DNA from: an uncultured Lachnoclostridium sp. | GTDB lineage: Bacteria; Bacillota; Clostridia; Lachnospirales; Lachnospiraceae | DNA length: 25,942 bases | Direction: 5' to 3' | Assembly (NCBI GenBank): GCA_905212635.1 | Contig: CAJMFH010000036.1 | Coordinates: 1-25,942 of the forward strand | Shown: positions 1-7,290 of the stretch, piece after piece | Layout of the letters: every line of letters begins with the position of its first letter | Numbering within the stretch: position 1 is the first letter of the stretch | The notes under the pieces: generated by a model | Told to the model about the DNA's origin: nothing | Database searches by the model: none | Seen by the model: only the letters and a program-made list of their open reading frames with translations | Translations under genes and position numbers: made by a program

Positions 1-53
1 AGAGCACACGGCTGTTAACCGTGGGGTTGTAGGTTCGAGCCCTACTCGGGGAG
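1..53 (+). tRNA. tRNA-Asn (GTT), 5' part outside the window
   Basis: The anticodon arm CACGG-CTGTTAA-CCGTG (7-23) gives anticodon GTT. The T arm GTAGG-TTCGAGC-CCTAC (29-45) is followed by the 3' acceptor strand TCGGGGA and discriminator G53. CCA is not encoded. The acceptor 5' strand and D arm lie left of the window. A terminator follows 17 nt later. Confidence 0.93.
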
Positions 54-69
54 TTAAAGAGAATGAGTT

Positions 70-102
70 AAGTCCTCAGACATAAGTCTGAGGACTTTTT
101 TT
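70..102 (+). terminator. Rho-independent terminator after tRNA-Asn
   Basis: A near-perfect stem (70-81 with 86-97), loop ATAA, is followed by a run of seven T. It should end the tRNA transcript, so the gene starting at 219 needs its own promoter; I see no convincing one. Confidence 0.9.
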
Positions 103-203
103 ATGGAAAGAATGATAAAGGCGGTAAGGCGGCAAAATGGCTTACGATAATAACTGATGTAAAAGGGAATTTGATTACTACATATCCATGTCCTGCCCCA
201 TAG
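99..203 (+). pseudogene. C-terminal tail fragment of a probable polymorphic toxin
   Basis: The frame that is open from 72 and ends at TAG 201-203 reads like the end of a real protein: ...KAAKWLTIITDVKGNLITTYP..., a hydrophobic strand, a DxxGN turn and a second strand. There is no start codon or ribosome binding site, and the frame runs backwards into the terminator. Only the last 30 or so codons of a gene seem to be left. The fragment ends 15 nt before the ribosome binding site and start of the next ORF, which is the usual position of a toxin C-terminus relative to its immunity gene. The assignment as toxin is inference from style and position; the toxin family is not identified. Confidence 0.4.
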
Positions 204-218
204 GAAGGAGAGTTAATT

Positions 219-731
219 ATGAGTCAAAAAGATATGAATTTAATTTTGTGGAAAGAATGTAAAGATGTTTTTCTATCTGCAAGCAATCAGAACCTAAGAG
301 AATTGTTGTGTGAGATTTTGGGGATACTTAGGAAAAATTATGCTTTTTTTCATAAAATAGCCGATTTGAATTTTTTAGATTATGTAATGGAAATTGATGC
401 GAACGATTACTTGGTAGGGACAACTGGAGATGATTTTGAATTGAGATTGAAAGAATCTGCTAAGCAAGATACTGTATCAGATGAATTTATTTGGGTAACA
501 TTATCACAATTGATATGGGATTTGATTTTGCCAACAACGGATAGAATATGTCCATTTTGTCATTGCGATAATTTGACTTTGCTAATGGATGAAAAAAGAA
601 GGCATGTATATGAGTCTTGTGAGAATTGTTTATGGTTATCAGAGAATGATAAGCAGATAATGCGTCTAGGTAATTTGCTACCGGCTAGTAAAGATATGGT
701 TGCACAATATGAAGCAAAAAAGAATCTGTAA
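219..731 (+). CDS. Zinc-ribbon protein, possible orphan immunity protein
   Basis: This 170-aa cytosolic protein has a strong ribosome binding site (GGAAGGAG) ahead of ATG 219. The N-terminal two thirds look helical and acidic. The C-terminal part has a four-cysteine knuckle, CPFC (about residues 111-114) and CENC (about 133-136), that should bind zinc. It has no signal peptide and no membrane segment. I do not recognise the family. Small size, acidic character and position just behind a toxin-like C-terminal fragment fit an immunity protein kept after its toxin was lost, but a role outside toxin defence cannot be excluded. Base composition is clearly more AT-rich than the genes from 3351 on, which suggests acquired DNA. 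Confidence 0.8.
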   Translation: MSQKDMNLILWKECKDVFLSASNQNLRELLCEILGILRKNYAFFHKIADLNFLDYVMEIDANDYLVGTTGDDFELRLKESAKQDTVSDEFIWVTLSQLIWDLILPTTDRICPFCHCDNLTLLMDEKRRHVYESCENCLWLSENDKQIMRLGNLLPASKDMVAQYEAKKNL

Positions 732-732
732 T

Positions 733-825
733 GAAAAAGATTCTTTTGGCAGAACGACAAAGGAAAGCACGGTAAACGGTAAGAAAACAGTCTATGTATG
801 GGATACTGATCAGGTAGAGATGTAG
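733..825 (+). pseudogene. Toxin-like C-terminal fragment 2
   Basis: A short open frame without a start (read from 733, stop TAG 823-825) has a protein-like translation, DSFGRTTKESTVNGKKTVY followed by VWDTDQVEM. It begins immediately after the preceding gene's stop and has no ribosome binding site. It looks like the tail end of a larger gene. It overlaps the next fragment in another frame, so the junction at about 807-825 appears to be a recombination scar. Confidence 0.3.
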
Positions 826-974
826 GGTGTGAGTTGGTTGCAATATATAATGCGATTTGGTTAAGAACAAAGAAAAATAAAGTATATATAATTTCTTTTT
901 GGAATAGGGGCGGTTTGCTTAATGGAGTCCATACTATTGCAGTTATGGTTCAAGACAATAATAAGAGAGGATAG
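810..974 (+). pseudogene. Remnant of a cysteine-peptidase-like toxin domain
   Basis: The frame opened after TGA 807-809 and closed by TAG 972-974 encodes GCELVAIYNAIWLRT..., then ...GGLLNGVHTIAVMVQDN. A Cys at the start of a helix (C at 828-830) and a later His in a GVHTIAV strand are the layout of papain/C39-like peptidase domains, whose catalytic Cys heads a helix and whose His lies in a strand. The spacing (about 34 residues) is much too short for an intact domain, so an internal deletion is likely. There is no start codon. The stop lies three bases before the ATG of the lipoprotein gene at 978, again a toxin-then-immunity arrangement. Family assignment is by eye only. Confidence 0.4.
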
Positions 975-977
975 AAA

Positions 978-2045
978 ATGAAAAAAACTGGTGTATTAAT
1001 ATGTGTGTTTGCTTGTATAATGGGACTTGTAGGTTGTAGACGCTATAGTTCGGATAAAACATATACTGGGATAACCGCATATGCGTTGAACAGTCAAGTT
1101 GCAGAAAATGAGTCGGTAGTAGCTAAAATTGTAGGAAGGCAGATAATATTAGAGGGTAAATTGGGGCAGAATTTAGGAAATGTTTCTGTTGATTTTGCCC
1201 CGGATGAGGTGGTATTGGGAGAAGATAGCTTTTTTGTTTTTTCAAAGGCGGAAAGTTTTGAAGATGAAGGAAATGTTGTTCAGTTTAATTATGATTTTGC
1301 TAAAATGCAAGAAATGAAGTTAATGGGACTTACTACGCTTTCCTGCAAGGATGGAGTTCTGTTTATGGGAATACAAGTAGGAGAGAATAAAGTGCCTTAC
1401 TTTCTGAAGGGCATTAGTGCTAATTACTATATTGAAGAGAAAAAATTTGGACAAACGATTAAAAAAATTACAAAATCCATTTTCAAAGAGCTGCAAATAC
1501 CGTTTTTTCATGACACGGGATTCTATTGTACGGAGCCGGATATAGGAAATTATCCGGGAACAATGACGTATACATTTGATCTTGAGGAAAAAGAAAAGTT
1601 CTATTCGTCTCAAGCACAGAAGGATTATGAATTGGTATTGTCAGTATTGCGGAAAAATATGGGAAAGGTTTTGCGGGTTTGGGAATATCAAACAGGCAGC
1701 TATATTTATGGAGTTTGTAATGGGTATTCCGATGTGGATGAGAGTCAATTTTTGTTAGCACAGGAAGATTTGATGAGTTCTTTTTCCTTTGTTATTGATG
1801 CCGAGACCGATGAAATAACAGTTTTGACAAAAAGCAATAATGAGTTATTTATTTTTACCAATGAGACTTTTGTAATTTATCAGAAGGAAGATGAAATAAT
1901 AAAAGAAAATTACACGACGCATGAATGCACATGTTTGAAGAAAATTCAGAATCCTTATAAAGTGTTGCTGGCTTTGCAGGGAAATTTTTTGGAAGTCCGT
2001 GGCGAAGATCAAGTTTTGGGTGAGTTGGTTAGATGGAATACCTGA
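978..2045 (+). CDS. Lipoprotein of unknown function, possible immunity protein
   Basis: This 355-aa protein has a classical lipoprotein signal: MKKTG, a hydrophobic stretch and the lipobox LVGC with Cys20 as the predicted lipidated residue. It should be anchored on the outer face of the membrane. The mature part is predicted mostly beta, with repeated strands and several short acidic loops, and no catalytic motif that I recognise. The ribosome binding site is GAGAGG at 965-970, inside the end of the toxin-like fragment upstream, so the two were probably one transcription and translation unit. Surface-anchored lipoproteins serve as immunity proteins for toxins that act at the cell envelope, which suits the peptidase-like remnant just before it. 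That link is inference. AT-rich like its neighbours. Confidence 0.8.
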   Translation: MKKTGVLICVFACIMGLVGCRRYSSDKTYTGITAYALNSQVAENESVVAKIVGRQIILEGKLGQNLGNVSVDFAPDEVVLGEDSFFVFSKAESFEDEGNVVQFNYDFAKMQEMKLMGLTTLSCKDGVLFMGIQVGENKVPYFLKGISANYYIEEKKFGQTIKKITKSIFKELQIPFFHDTGFYCTEPDIGNYPGTMTYTFDLEEKEKFYSSQAQKDYELVLSVLRKNMGKVLRVWEYQTGSYIYGVCNGYSDVDESQFLLAQEDLMSSFSFVIDAETDEITVLTKSNNELFIFTNETFVIYQKEDEIIKENYTTHECTCLKKIQNPYKVLLALQGNFLEVRGEDQVLGELVRWNT

Positions 2046-2113
2046 TGTAGAGGAAAGGTGGGATATCAAATGAAATGCAGTAAAGTTCGCAGTGCTTGAC
2101 AAGGTTAGATTAA

Positions 2114-2197
2114 TATGATAGTCTGAAAGAACTTGCCGCAATAGTTTTGCGGAGAAAATTCTATAAACGCTACTATAATAATGGAGAAATAAAAGTG
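2114..2197 (+). pseudogene. Open fragment fused in frame ahead of the next gene
   Basis: The codons from 2114 read YDSLKELAAIVLRRKFYKRY and continue in frame, without a stop, into the ORF whose likely start is ATG 2198. The composition (helical, basic) differs from the signal-anchor that follows, so I read it as the tail of a lost upstream gene rather than part of the next protein. Very short; weakly supported. Confidence 0.25.
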
Positions 2198-2437
2198 ATG
2201 AAGAAATACATATCAATAAGTGTAATTATTTTGGCTGTTTTTTGCGTTGGAGTATATTGTAAAATCAATGATGTAGAAATAAAAAAGAAGAGTGAGGAAA
2301 AGGTTTATTCGGATATCGAATTTGTAAAATCAAAATTTCCTAAAATAGAAGAAATTGAATCCGTATCCTATATATATGAGAAGAAAAGTAACGATAGGGA
2401 GATTGGATTAGAATGGATATATTTCAAAGATATTTGA
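2198..2437 (+). CDS. Short signal-anchored protein, probably truncated
   Basis: I chose ATG 2198 over an in-frame ATG at 2147 because it is followed at once by a signal peptide or membrane anchor (MKKYISISVIILAVFCVGVY) and is preceded by GGAGA at a fair distance. The product is 79 aa, with a basic and acidic extracytoplasmic part of about 55 residues. The frame ends at TGA 2435-2437. A shift of one base at the end would extend it as ...IFEKSKEETK before the next stop, so the gene may be frameshifted. Not recognised. Its place in the array suggests a truncated immunity protein (inference). Confidence 0.5.
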   Translation: MKKYISISVIILAVFCVGVYCKINDVEIKKKSEEKVYSDIEFVKSKFPKIEEIESVSYIYEKKSNDREIGLEWIYFKDI

Positions 2438-2484
2438 AAAAAGTAAAGAAGAAACTAAATAGCAAAAAGGATGCAAGACCATAG
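2413..2484 (+). pseudogene. Lysine-rich tail fragment overlapping the previous gene
   Basis: A 23-codon frame, ATG 2413 to TAG 2482-2484, reads MDIFQRYLKKVKKKLNSKKD plus ARP. It has no ribosome binding site and overlaps the end of the preceding gene. It ends four bases before the GGAGG of the DUF2247-like gene. Position and basic composition fit another toxin C-terminal remnant, but the evidence is thin. Confidence 0.2.
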
Positions 2485-2495
2485 GAGGAAAATTT

Positions 2496-3014
2496 ATGTA
2501 TGGGATTAATATATTTGATAAAATAAAGATGCCATTAGATTGGGCAATGGTTTATTATGGAATAAAGAAGAATTTTTTTGATATTGATATTGCACAAGAG
2601 TTTGCTTGTAGAAAATTAGAGAATGATAAACAGCTTTCTGAAGAAGAATTAGAGTTGTGTTGGAATTCAAATAATTGTCTGGATATATTGGAGTTAATAG
2701 AGAAAATACTTGATAGTCAAGGAAATGTAAAGGAGAGTATTGAGAGGGCAAAAGATAAAATCCGCATTGCAATAATTATATATTTGCGAGAAACAGAAAA
2801 AGATAAAGCCAGGCTATTGGAGCAAATTAATATGATATATGCGGATTTCGACTATCCAGAGGATATGGAGAAATTTATATCATATATGCCAATTTGTGAT
2901 GAATTTGTTCCAGCAAGTCGTACGCTTGAAGATAATACAAGTTATCTATTATCTAAATTAGATATCTTTATTGAAGAACAACAAGAGAAATATCAATTAA
3001 AGATAAAAATGTAA
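2496..3014 (+). CDS. DUF2247-like protein, probable immunity protein
   Basis: This 172-aa soluble, acidic, all-helical protein starts at ATG 2496 behind a strong AGGAGG (2483-2488). The N-terminal pattern (about residues 12-60: PLDWAMVYYGIKKNFFD, then IAQEFACRKLEN and LSEEELELCW) resembles DUF2247, a family of small proteins that I recall near toxin and immunity genes in Firmicutes. A late Pro-Glu-Asp loop (YADFDYPEDMEKFISYMP) also resembles it. No enzyme motif is visible. The gene is the last intact member of the AT-rich strip. Family call from memory; the cytosolic immunity role is inference. Confidence 0.7.
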   Translation: MYGINIFDKIKMPLDWAMVYYGIKKNFFDIDIAQEFACRKLENDKQLSEEELELCWNSNNCLDILELIEKILDSQGNVKESIERAKDKIRIAIIIYLRETEKDKARLLEQINMIYADFDYPEDMEKFISYMPICDEFVPASRTLEDNTSYLLSKLDIFIEEQQEKYQLKIKM

Positions 3015-3017
3015 TAA

Positions 3018-3149
3018 TTTCTGGACATTTCTTTGGCAGTCCCTGTTATAGTGGTATGCAACAGGGGGGAGGGGGATGAGATATTAAATACAACCCCTGG
3101 AAAATCCAATATCAATTCAGCATCCACTTTCGGTAATGGAGAATATTAA
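3018..3149 (+). pseudogene. Possible further coding remnant
   Basis: The frame from 3018 to TAA 3147-3149 is open for 43 codons. Its second half reads GDEILNTTPGKSNINSASTF, protein-like with a turn-rich TTPGKS stretch. It has no start codon and no ribosome binding site, and includes a G-rich run (3064-3075) that may hide frameshifts. The rest of 3015-3240 shows nothing else I recognise apart from a small stem-loop (CCCTGTT 3041-3047 with AACAGGG 3060-3066). Confidence 0.2.
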
Positions 3150-3244
3150 AACGTAAAACAATCGAAAGACTGGTGTTGAATGACAGGGAAACAGTTAAAT
3201 TAGTAGTATTTAGCAGTAGAAAATCAAAGAATAATATTAAGATA

Positions 3245-3280
3245 GTCGCAGTTCATTTTAGAATTGCGATTATTTTTTTT
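3245..3280 (+). terminator. Terminator closing the accessory strip
   Basis: The stem GTCGCAGTTC (3245-3254) pairs with GAATTGCGAT (3261-3270) through two G-T pairs, with a six-base loop, followed by eight T (3273-3280). It separates the AT-rich strip from the TetR promoter ten bases downstream. Confidence 0.8.
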
Positions 3281-3289
3281 ACAAAACTG

Positions 3290-3330
3290 TTGACATTACA
3301 CTTTACAAATAGTATACTGGCAGTATACTA
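3290..3330 (+). promoter_or_regulatory. tetR promoter with palindromic operator
   Basis: TTGACA (3290-3295), a 17-base spacer and TATACT (3313-3318) form a near-consensus promoter. A perfect inverted repeat with 10-bp arms (TAGTATACTG 3310-3319, CAGTATACTA 3321-3330, one central base) covers the -10 box. This is the expected layout for autorepression by the TetR protein encoded directly downstream. Confidence 0.85.
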
Positions 3331-3350
3331 AATAGAATAGGAGTGTAATT

Positions 3351-4010
3351 ATGGGACGAGAAAATAAGAGAGAAGCGATCGCGGCATTGCATAGAGAGCA
3401 GATTATGAGTGCAGCGGAAACACTGTTTTCTGAAAAAGGGTTTGAAACGACGACGATTGAAGATATTTCTAAGGCATCCGGGTATAGCCGCCGGACGATT
3501 TACGCCTACTATGAAAGCAAAGACGATATATTGCATCATATTATCGAAAAAGGCCTGCTTTTATTAAAGGGTGAAATAGAAAATGCGGTACAGGGAAGTG
3601 TGATACAGAACAGCAATGATTTTGTTGTAAAGTACAAAGCAATTTGTCTGGCGATGATCCGGTATCAAACGGAATGTCCGCATTCTTTGGACAATGTAGT
3701 AAAAGCAAAGACGGAGACGTTGAATTTGGAAAATGTTTCGGATACGGTAAAGCGCATCTTAAATCTGGGTACAGAGATAAATGAGCTGCTTGCCGTTTTT
3801 ATTGAAAATGGTAAAAAAAACCACATTGTGCGGCAAGAGGTTGTGCCAATGCTAACCGTATATATTTTATGGTCCGGTATCACATCTTTCATTACTCTTG
3901 TACAGACAAAGGGAAACTTTATAGGGAAGCAATTTCATCTTTCCGAAGAGGATTTCTATGAATACGGATTCAAACAGATCATCAATTCGATTTTGGAAGA
4001 ACGGCTTTAA
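3351..4010 (+). CDS. TetR/AcrR family transcriptional regulator
   Basis: This 219-aa regulator has an N-terminal TetR helix-turn-helix (about residues 12-58): IMSAAETLFSEKGFETTTIE, then DISKASGYSRRTIYAYYESK. The remaining 150 residues should be the helical ligand-binding and dimer domain. ATG 3351 follows TAGGAG. The gene sits under a promoter whose -10 box lies in a perfect palindrome, so it most likely represses itself and the methyltransferase gene 39 bases downstream. The ligand cannot be read from the sequence. Confidence 0.93.
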   Translation: MGRENKREAIAALHREQIMSAAETLFSEKGFETTTIEDISKASGYSRRTIYAYYESKDDILHHIIEKGLLLLKGEIENAVQGSVIQNSNDFVVKYKAICLAMIRYQTECPHSLDNVVKAKTETLNLENVSDTVKRILNLGTEINELLAVFIENGKKNHIVRQEVVPMLTVYILWSGITSFITLVQTKGNFIGKQFHLSEEDFYEYGFKQIINSILEERL

Positions 4011-4049
4011 TTTAATATTAAAAATAGCGAAATAAGGAGAGAAATTTTT

Positions 4050-4955
4050 ATGGATAATAAGGCAAGTATAACGGCGTTAATGTCAGCATTTGGAAGAGCA
4101 TTTCACACGGAAAATGAAAAGAATCCTATATTTTCCGATACGAAGGCAAAGGAACTTATGACAGAGGAAGAATATCATTCCATTGGAAAATACATTTTGA
4201 GCGGCATTGATTTTTTTGCACCGGACAAAAAGGGAACCTTTGAAAAGGAAGAAGATGCGCTGCGTTATTTAGTGCATACGCAGATTGCACCGACACCGAT
4301 TGCGCGTGCGAGGTTTTGTGAGGAGAGCCTGAAGACGGCAATGCAGACCGGAACAACACAATATGTCATTCTGGGCGCAGGAATGGACACATTTGCTTTT
4401 CGAGAGACGGATTTTATGAAAAAATACAACGTGTTTGAGGTTGATCATCCCCAGACACAGTCGGATAAGATAGAGCGCGTAAAACGTGCCGGATTGGAGA
4501 TTCCGGATCATCTATTTTATGTACCGGTTGATTTTTCAAAAGATAATTTAAAGGCAGCATTGTTGAAAGCGGGGTTTGATCCGGCGCAAAAAACATTTTT
4601 CTCGTGGCTCGGTGTAAGTTATTATTTGTCGCAGGAAGAAATCGAAAGCATGCTTGATAATATCGCTTCCTTTTCGGTGGAAGGAAATAGTCTGGTCTTT
4701 GATTATGCGGACGAAAACCTATTTACTTCCGGAGTGAAGCGGGTTCAAAATATGATTGCAATGGCGGGAGCCGGCGGGGAGCCAATGAAGAGCTGCTTTG
4801 ATAATAGAAACCTTGAAAAACTATTAGAAAAACACAGCTTTTACATTTATGAATGGATGACAGCGGAAAATATCCAAGGTAAATATTTTGCGGGGCGAGG
4901 AAAAGAATTGACGGCATTTGAGCATATCAATTACGTTACGGCTGTTTTTAAGTAA
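4050..4955 (+). CDS. Class I SAM-dependent methyltransferase, LCM/TIGR00027 type
   Basis: This 301-aa cytosolic enzyme transfers methyl groups from S-adenosylmethionine. The SAM-binding motif is QYVILGAGMDTFAFR (about residues 104-118), followed by an acidic strand end FEVDHP (about 128-133) that should hold the ribose hydroxyls, and FFSWLGVSYYL (about 183-193). These are typical of the leucine-carboxyl-methyltransferase-like group (TIGR00027) of bacterial enzymes, whose substrates are mostly unknown. The ribosome binding site is AAGGAGAG. It is 39 bases behind tetR with no promoter between, so the pair is probably one repressor-controlled unit that responds to a small molecule (inference). 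Confidence 0.9.
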   Translation: MDNKASITALMSAFGRAFHTENEKNPIFSDTKAKELMTEEEYHSIGKYILSGIDFFAPDKKGTFEKEEDALRYLVHTQIAPTPIARARFCEESLKTAMQTGTTQYVILGAGMDTFAFRETDFMKKYNVFEVDHPQTQSDKIERVKRAGLEIPDHLFYVPVDFSKDNLKAALLKAGFDPAQKTFFSWLGVSYYLSQEEIESMLDNIASFSVEGNSLVFDYADENLFTSGVKRVQNMIAMAGAGGEPMKSCFDNRNLEKLLEKHSFYIYEWMTAENIQGKYFAGRGKELTAFEHINYVTAVFK

Positions 4956-5024
4956 AGTGTTAAATACCATTTTCTTGACAGCCTATGTAAGGAAACGGGT
5001 ATTGTTAAATAGCGTTTATTATAG

Positions 5025-5053
5025 TTGCAGGGAATAGTAGGGGATGTTATACT
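5025..5053 (+). promoter_or_regulatory. Candidate promoter of the lysR gene
   Basis: TTGCAG (5025-5030), 17 bases, TATACT (5048-5053). A second candidate -35 (TTGACA 4975-4980) has only a poor -10 (GGTATT) 17 bases on. No clear terminator for the methyltransferase gene is visible in 4956-5024. Confidence 0.6.
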
Positions 5054-5070
5054 GTTTTTGAGGTGGTAAA

Positions 5071-5940
5071 ATGGACATCCGGGTGATGAAATATTTTGTT
5101 ACAGTTGCCAAGGAAGAAAATATCACGCGGGGGGCAGAAAGTCTGCACATTACGCAGCCGTCGCTTTCCAAGCAGTTGATCGAATTGGAGAATGAACTTG
5201 GCAAACAATTATTGATACGAGGAAAAAGAAAAATTACATTAACCGATGATGGAAATTTGCTGTTGAAACGAGCGGAAGAAATCATTGCATTATTTGATAA
5301 AACACAGCAGGAACTAAGCTGTAATGCCGATAATGTGACCGGCAAAATATCCATTGGTGGGATGATAACAGAGGAAATTGTGGCGGCGGTTTCTATTTTG
5401 CGGAAAAAATATTCGGACATAACGTTTGATCTTTACAGTGGCGATGCGACCGATGTAACGCAGCGGCTGGATCATGGAAGCCTTGATTTTGCGATATTAT
5501 TAAAGCCTGTGGACACAATGAAATACGAATATTTTTCGTTGCAGAACAGGTCTTATTGGGGGCTTCTTATGCCAAAGGACTGTAGCCTTGCAGAAAAGGA
5601 TTTTATAGAAAGAGAAGATTTGTGCCGGGTGCCGTTGATTTTCCATAGCCGGATTGGCTTGCAGCGGGAGATTACGCATTGGGCGCAGACAAGCATTGAG
5701 CAGATGAATATTGTCGCGACGTATAACATATTAAGCGGCAATGCATTTGAACTGATTCGAAGCGGATTTGGCTATCTTTTGACAAGCAGGGATCATCTGC
5801 CGAAAGAACTGGATAAAGACCTTTGTTTTAAAGAATTGAATCCGAAATTAGAATTAAATTACGCGCTTGTCTGGAAAAGAAATGCTGTGCTGTCAAAAGC
5901 GCCCCACGCGTTTTTAAGGGAAATAAAACAAGGAATTTAA
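5071..5940 (+). CDS. LysR family transcriptional regulator
   Basis: This 289-aa protein starts with the LysR winged helix: MDIRVMKYFVTVAKEENITR, then GAESLHITQPSLSKQLIELE and the wing around residues 50-60. The remainder (about 90-289) is the periplasmic-binding-protein-like effector domain, with the usual start GKISIGGMITEE. The start is ATG 5071 with GAGGTGG upstream. It lies 21 bases before a secreted RCC1-like gene in the same direction, so the two are probably co-transcribed. LysR proteins usually control a neighbouring gene, but no divergent partner is present. Effector unknown. Confidence 0.93.
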   Translation: MDIRVMKYFVTVAKEENITRGAESLHITQPSLSKQLIELENELGKQLLIRGKRKITLTDDGNLLLKRAEEIIALFDKTQQELSCNADNVTGKISIGGMITEEIVAAVSILRKKYSDITFDLYSGDATDVTQRLDHGSLDFAILLKPVDTMKYEYFSLQNRSYWGLLMPKDCSLAEKDFIEREDLCRVPLIFHSRIGLQREITHWAQTSIEQMNIVATYNILSGNAFELIRSGFGYLLTSRDHLPKELDKDLCFKELNPKLELNYALVWKRNAVLSKAPHAFLREIKQGI

Positions 5941-5961
5941 GGAAAAATCAGGAGGAAAATT

Positions 5962-7206
5962 ATGAGAAAAAGAATGATGTATTTGCTGTTGGTTATTAGT
6001 GTATTGAGCCAAAGTTTTACCGGCGTTAGTTTTGCAAAAGCAAAAACCAAATACCCGGTGGAAGAGATATGGTTTACCGATGGAGATCACTATTCAGTTA
6101 CGCGCAGAAAGTATGGGCTTATTGCGAAAAATGTAGATGAAGTAAGTGTCAATTCCGATTCGGGTTTTTGGGAAGTTTATATACGGCAAAATAATAAGTT
6201 TAAAGAGGTTCACTTATGGGAGAAAAAAGGAAAGCAGTATAAGATGGGGACCGTGGCGGTAAACGCGAAGGCCAGTTATCCAACGATAGATGGAGACATA
6301 ACGGTAGATGCTCAAAACCGGGTTTTGTTTACCGGTCTTTCGACGTGTGATTACTGGGCAAAACATACCTCCAAAAAGCAGTGTAAAAAGGCTCACCGGT
6401 GGAAACATCCCTACGTCGATAAAGTGATGGAAACCGATGTTGCAAATACATGGTCGGGCAATGATATGTTTGCTTATTGCAAGGATAACGATAACAGACT
6501 TTATATTACAGGACCGATTATCGCGGCATTGACCGGACATACGGATGATGAATACTGCTATAAATACGACACCGTTAAGACGTATTTTGAAGGAAGTGCA
6601 GACCAGATCAAACAGGTGGTATGCTGTGCAGATTTTGCAGAAAGAAGCAGTATTTTCGTTCTGATGAACGACGGAAGTGTGTGGGGAATTGGGGCAAATA
6701 AACATAAATTAATCTCGAATTCCAAGAAGAAAAAGTATAGTTCCTTTGTAAAAATAATAGATGGTGGAGTGACGCAGATCGCCGCCGGCGAAGAGCAGGT
6801 CGCCGTCGTGAAAGAAGATAATACGCTGTGGATATGGGGACGTGATATGAAAAAATCTAAGCGTAAATATAAATATAGCGCCACGCCGAAAAAAATAGAG
6901 GACAATGTGAGTGAGGTGGCAGTGTCCACATATCATGTATTTGACACATATCCAATTGTAGTATATCTTAAAAAAGATGGTTCTGCCTATGGAATGGGTT
7001 ATAATTATTCCGATAAAGGAGTTGGAGATGCGGTATTTACAGATAAATATAAAACGGGGTGGAACAGAAAGCCGGTACTGCTTATGAAAAATGTAAAACA
7101 CGTTTATGCAGTGTCTCAGGCGACCCTTATGCTGACAAATGAAAAGGAATTGTATTGGACCGGGGAGCAGGAAGGGTATATAGGGTGTGAAGGTATAAAA
7201 TATTAA
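5962..7206 (+). CDS. Secreted RCC1-repeat-like protein
   Basis: This 414-aa protein has a signal peptide (MRKRMMYLLLVISVLSQSFT to about residue 26, cleavage near SFA-KA). The second half shows degenerate RCC1-type blades of the form alarm/aid strand, D-G/N-turn, W-x-W/M-G: FVLMNDGSVWGIGANKH (about residue 233), VAVVKEDNTLWIWGRDM (about 280) and VVYLKKDGSAYGMGYNY (about 332). In between are TQIAAGEEQ-like stretches, so part of a beta-propeller is likely. There are no sortase, choline-binding or membrane anchors, so it should be released or wall-associated. The ribosome binding site is AGGAGG at 5950-5955. Substrate or partner unknown; such proteins occur widely in gut Clostridia without known function. 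Confidence 0.85.
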   Translation: MRKRMMYLLLVISVLSQSFTGVSFAKAKTKYPVEEIWFTDGDHYSVTRRKYGLIAKNVDEVSVNSDSGFWEVYIRQNNKFKEVHLWEKKGKQYKMGTVAVNAKASYPTIDGDITVDAQNRVLFTGLSTCDYWAKHTSKKQCKKAHRWKHPYVDKVMETDVANTWSGNDMFAYCKDNDNRLYITGPIIAALTGHTDDEYCYKYDTVKTYFEGSADQIKQVVCCADFAERSSIFVLMNDGSVWGIGANKHKLISNSKKKKYSSFVKIIDGGVTQIAAGEEQVAVVKEDNTLWIWGRDMKKSKRKYKYSATPKKIEDNVSEVAVSTYHVFDTYPIVVYLKKDGSAYGMGYNYSDKGVGDAVFTDKYKTGWNRKPVLLMKNVKHVYAVSQATLMLTNEKELYWTGEQEGYIGCEGIKY

Positions 7207-7219
7207 ACACAAGATTTTC

Positions 7220-7273
7220 TTGACAAAATAGAAAATTGCGCATATAATTACCTATAGTAATTATCAAAGATAA
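7220..7273 (+). promoter_or_regulatory. marR promoter with nested operator palindromes
   Basis: TTGACA (7220-7225), 17 bases, TATAAT (7243-7248). ATAATTAC (7244-7251) and GTAATTAT (7257-7264) form a perfect inverted repeat over the -10 box. A second inverted repeat, TTATC-aaa-GATAA (7261-7273), lies directly downstream. Both are plausible MarR sites. Confidence 0.85.
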
Positions 7274-7290
7274 CTATTGGAGGCGATGGT

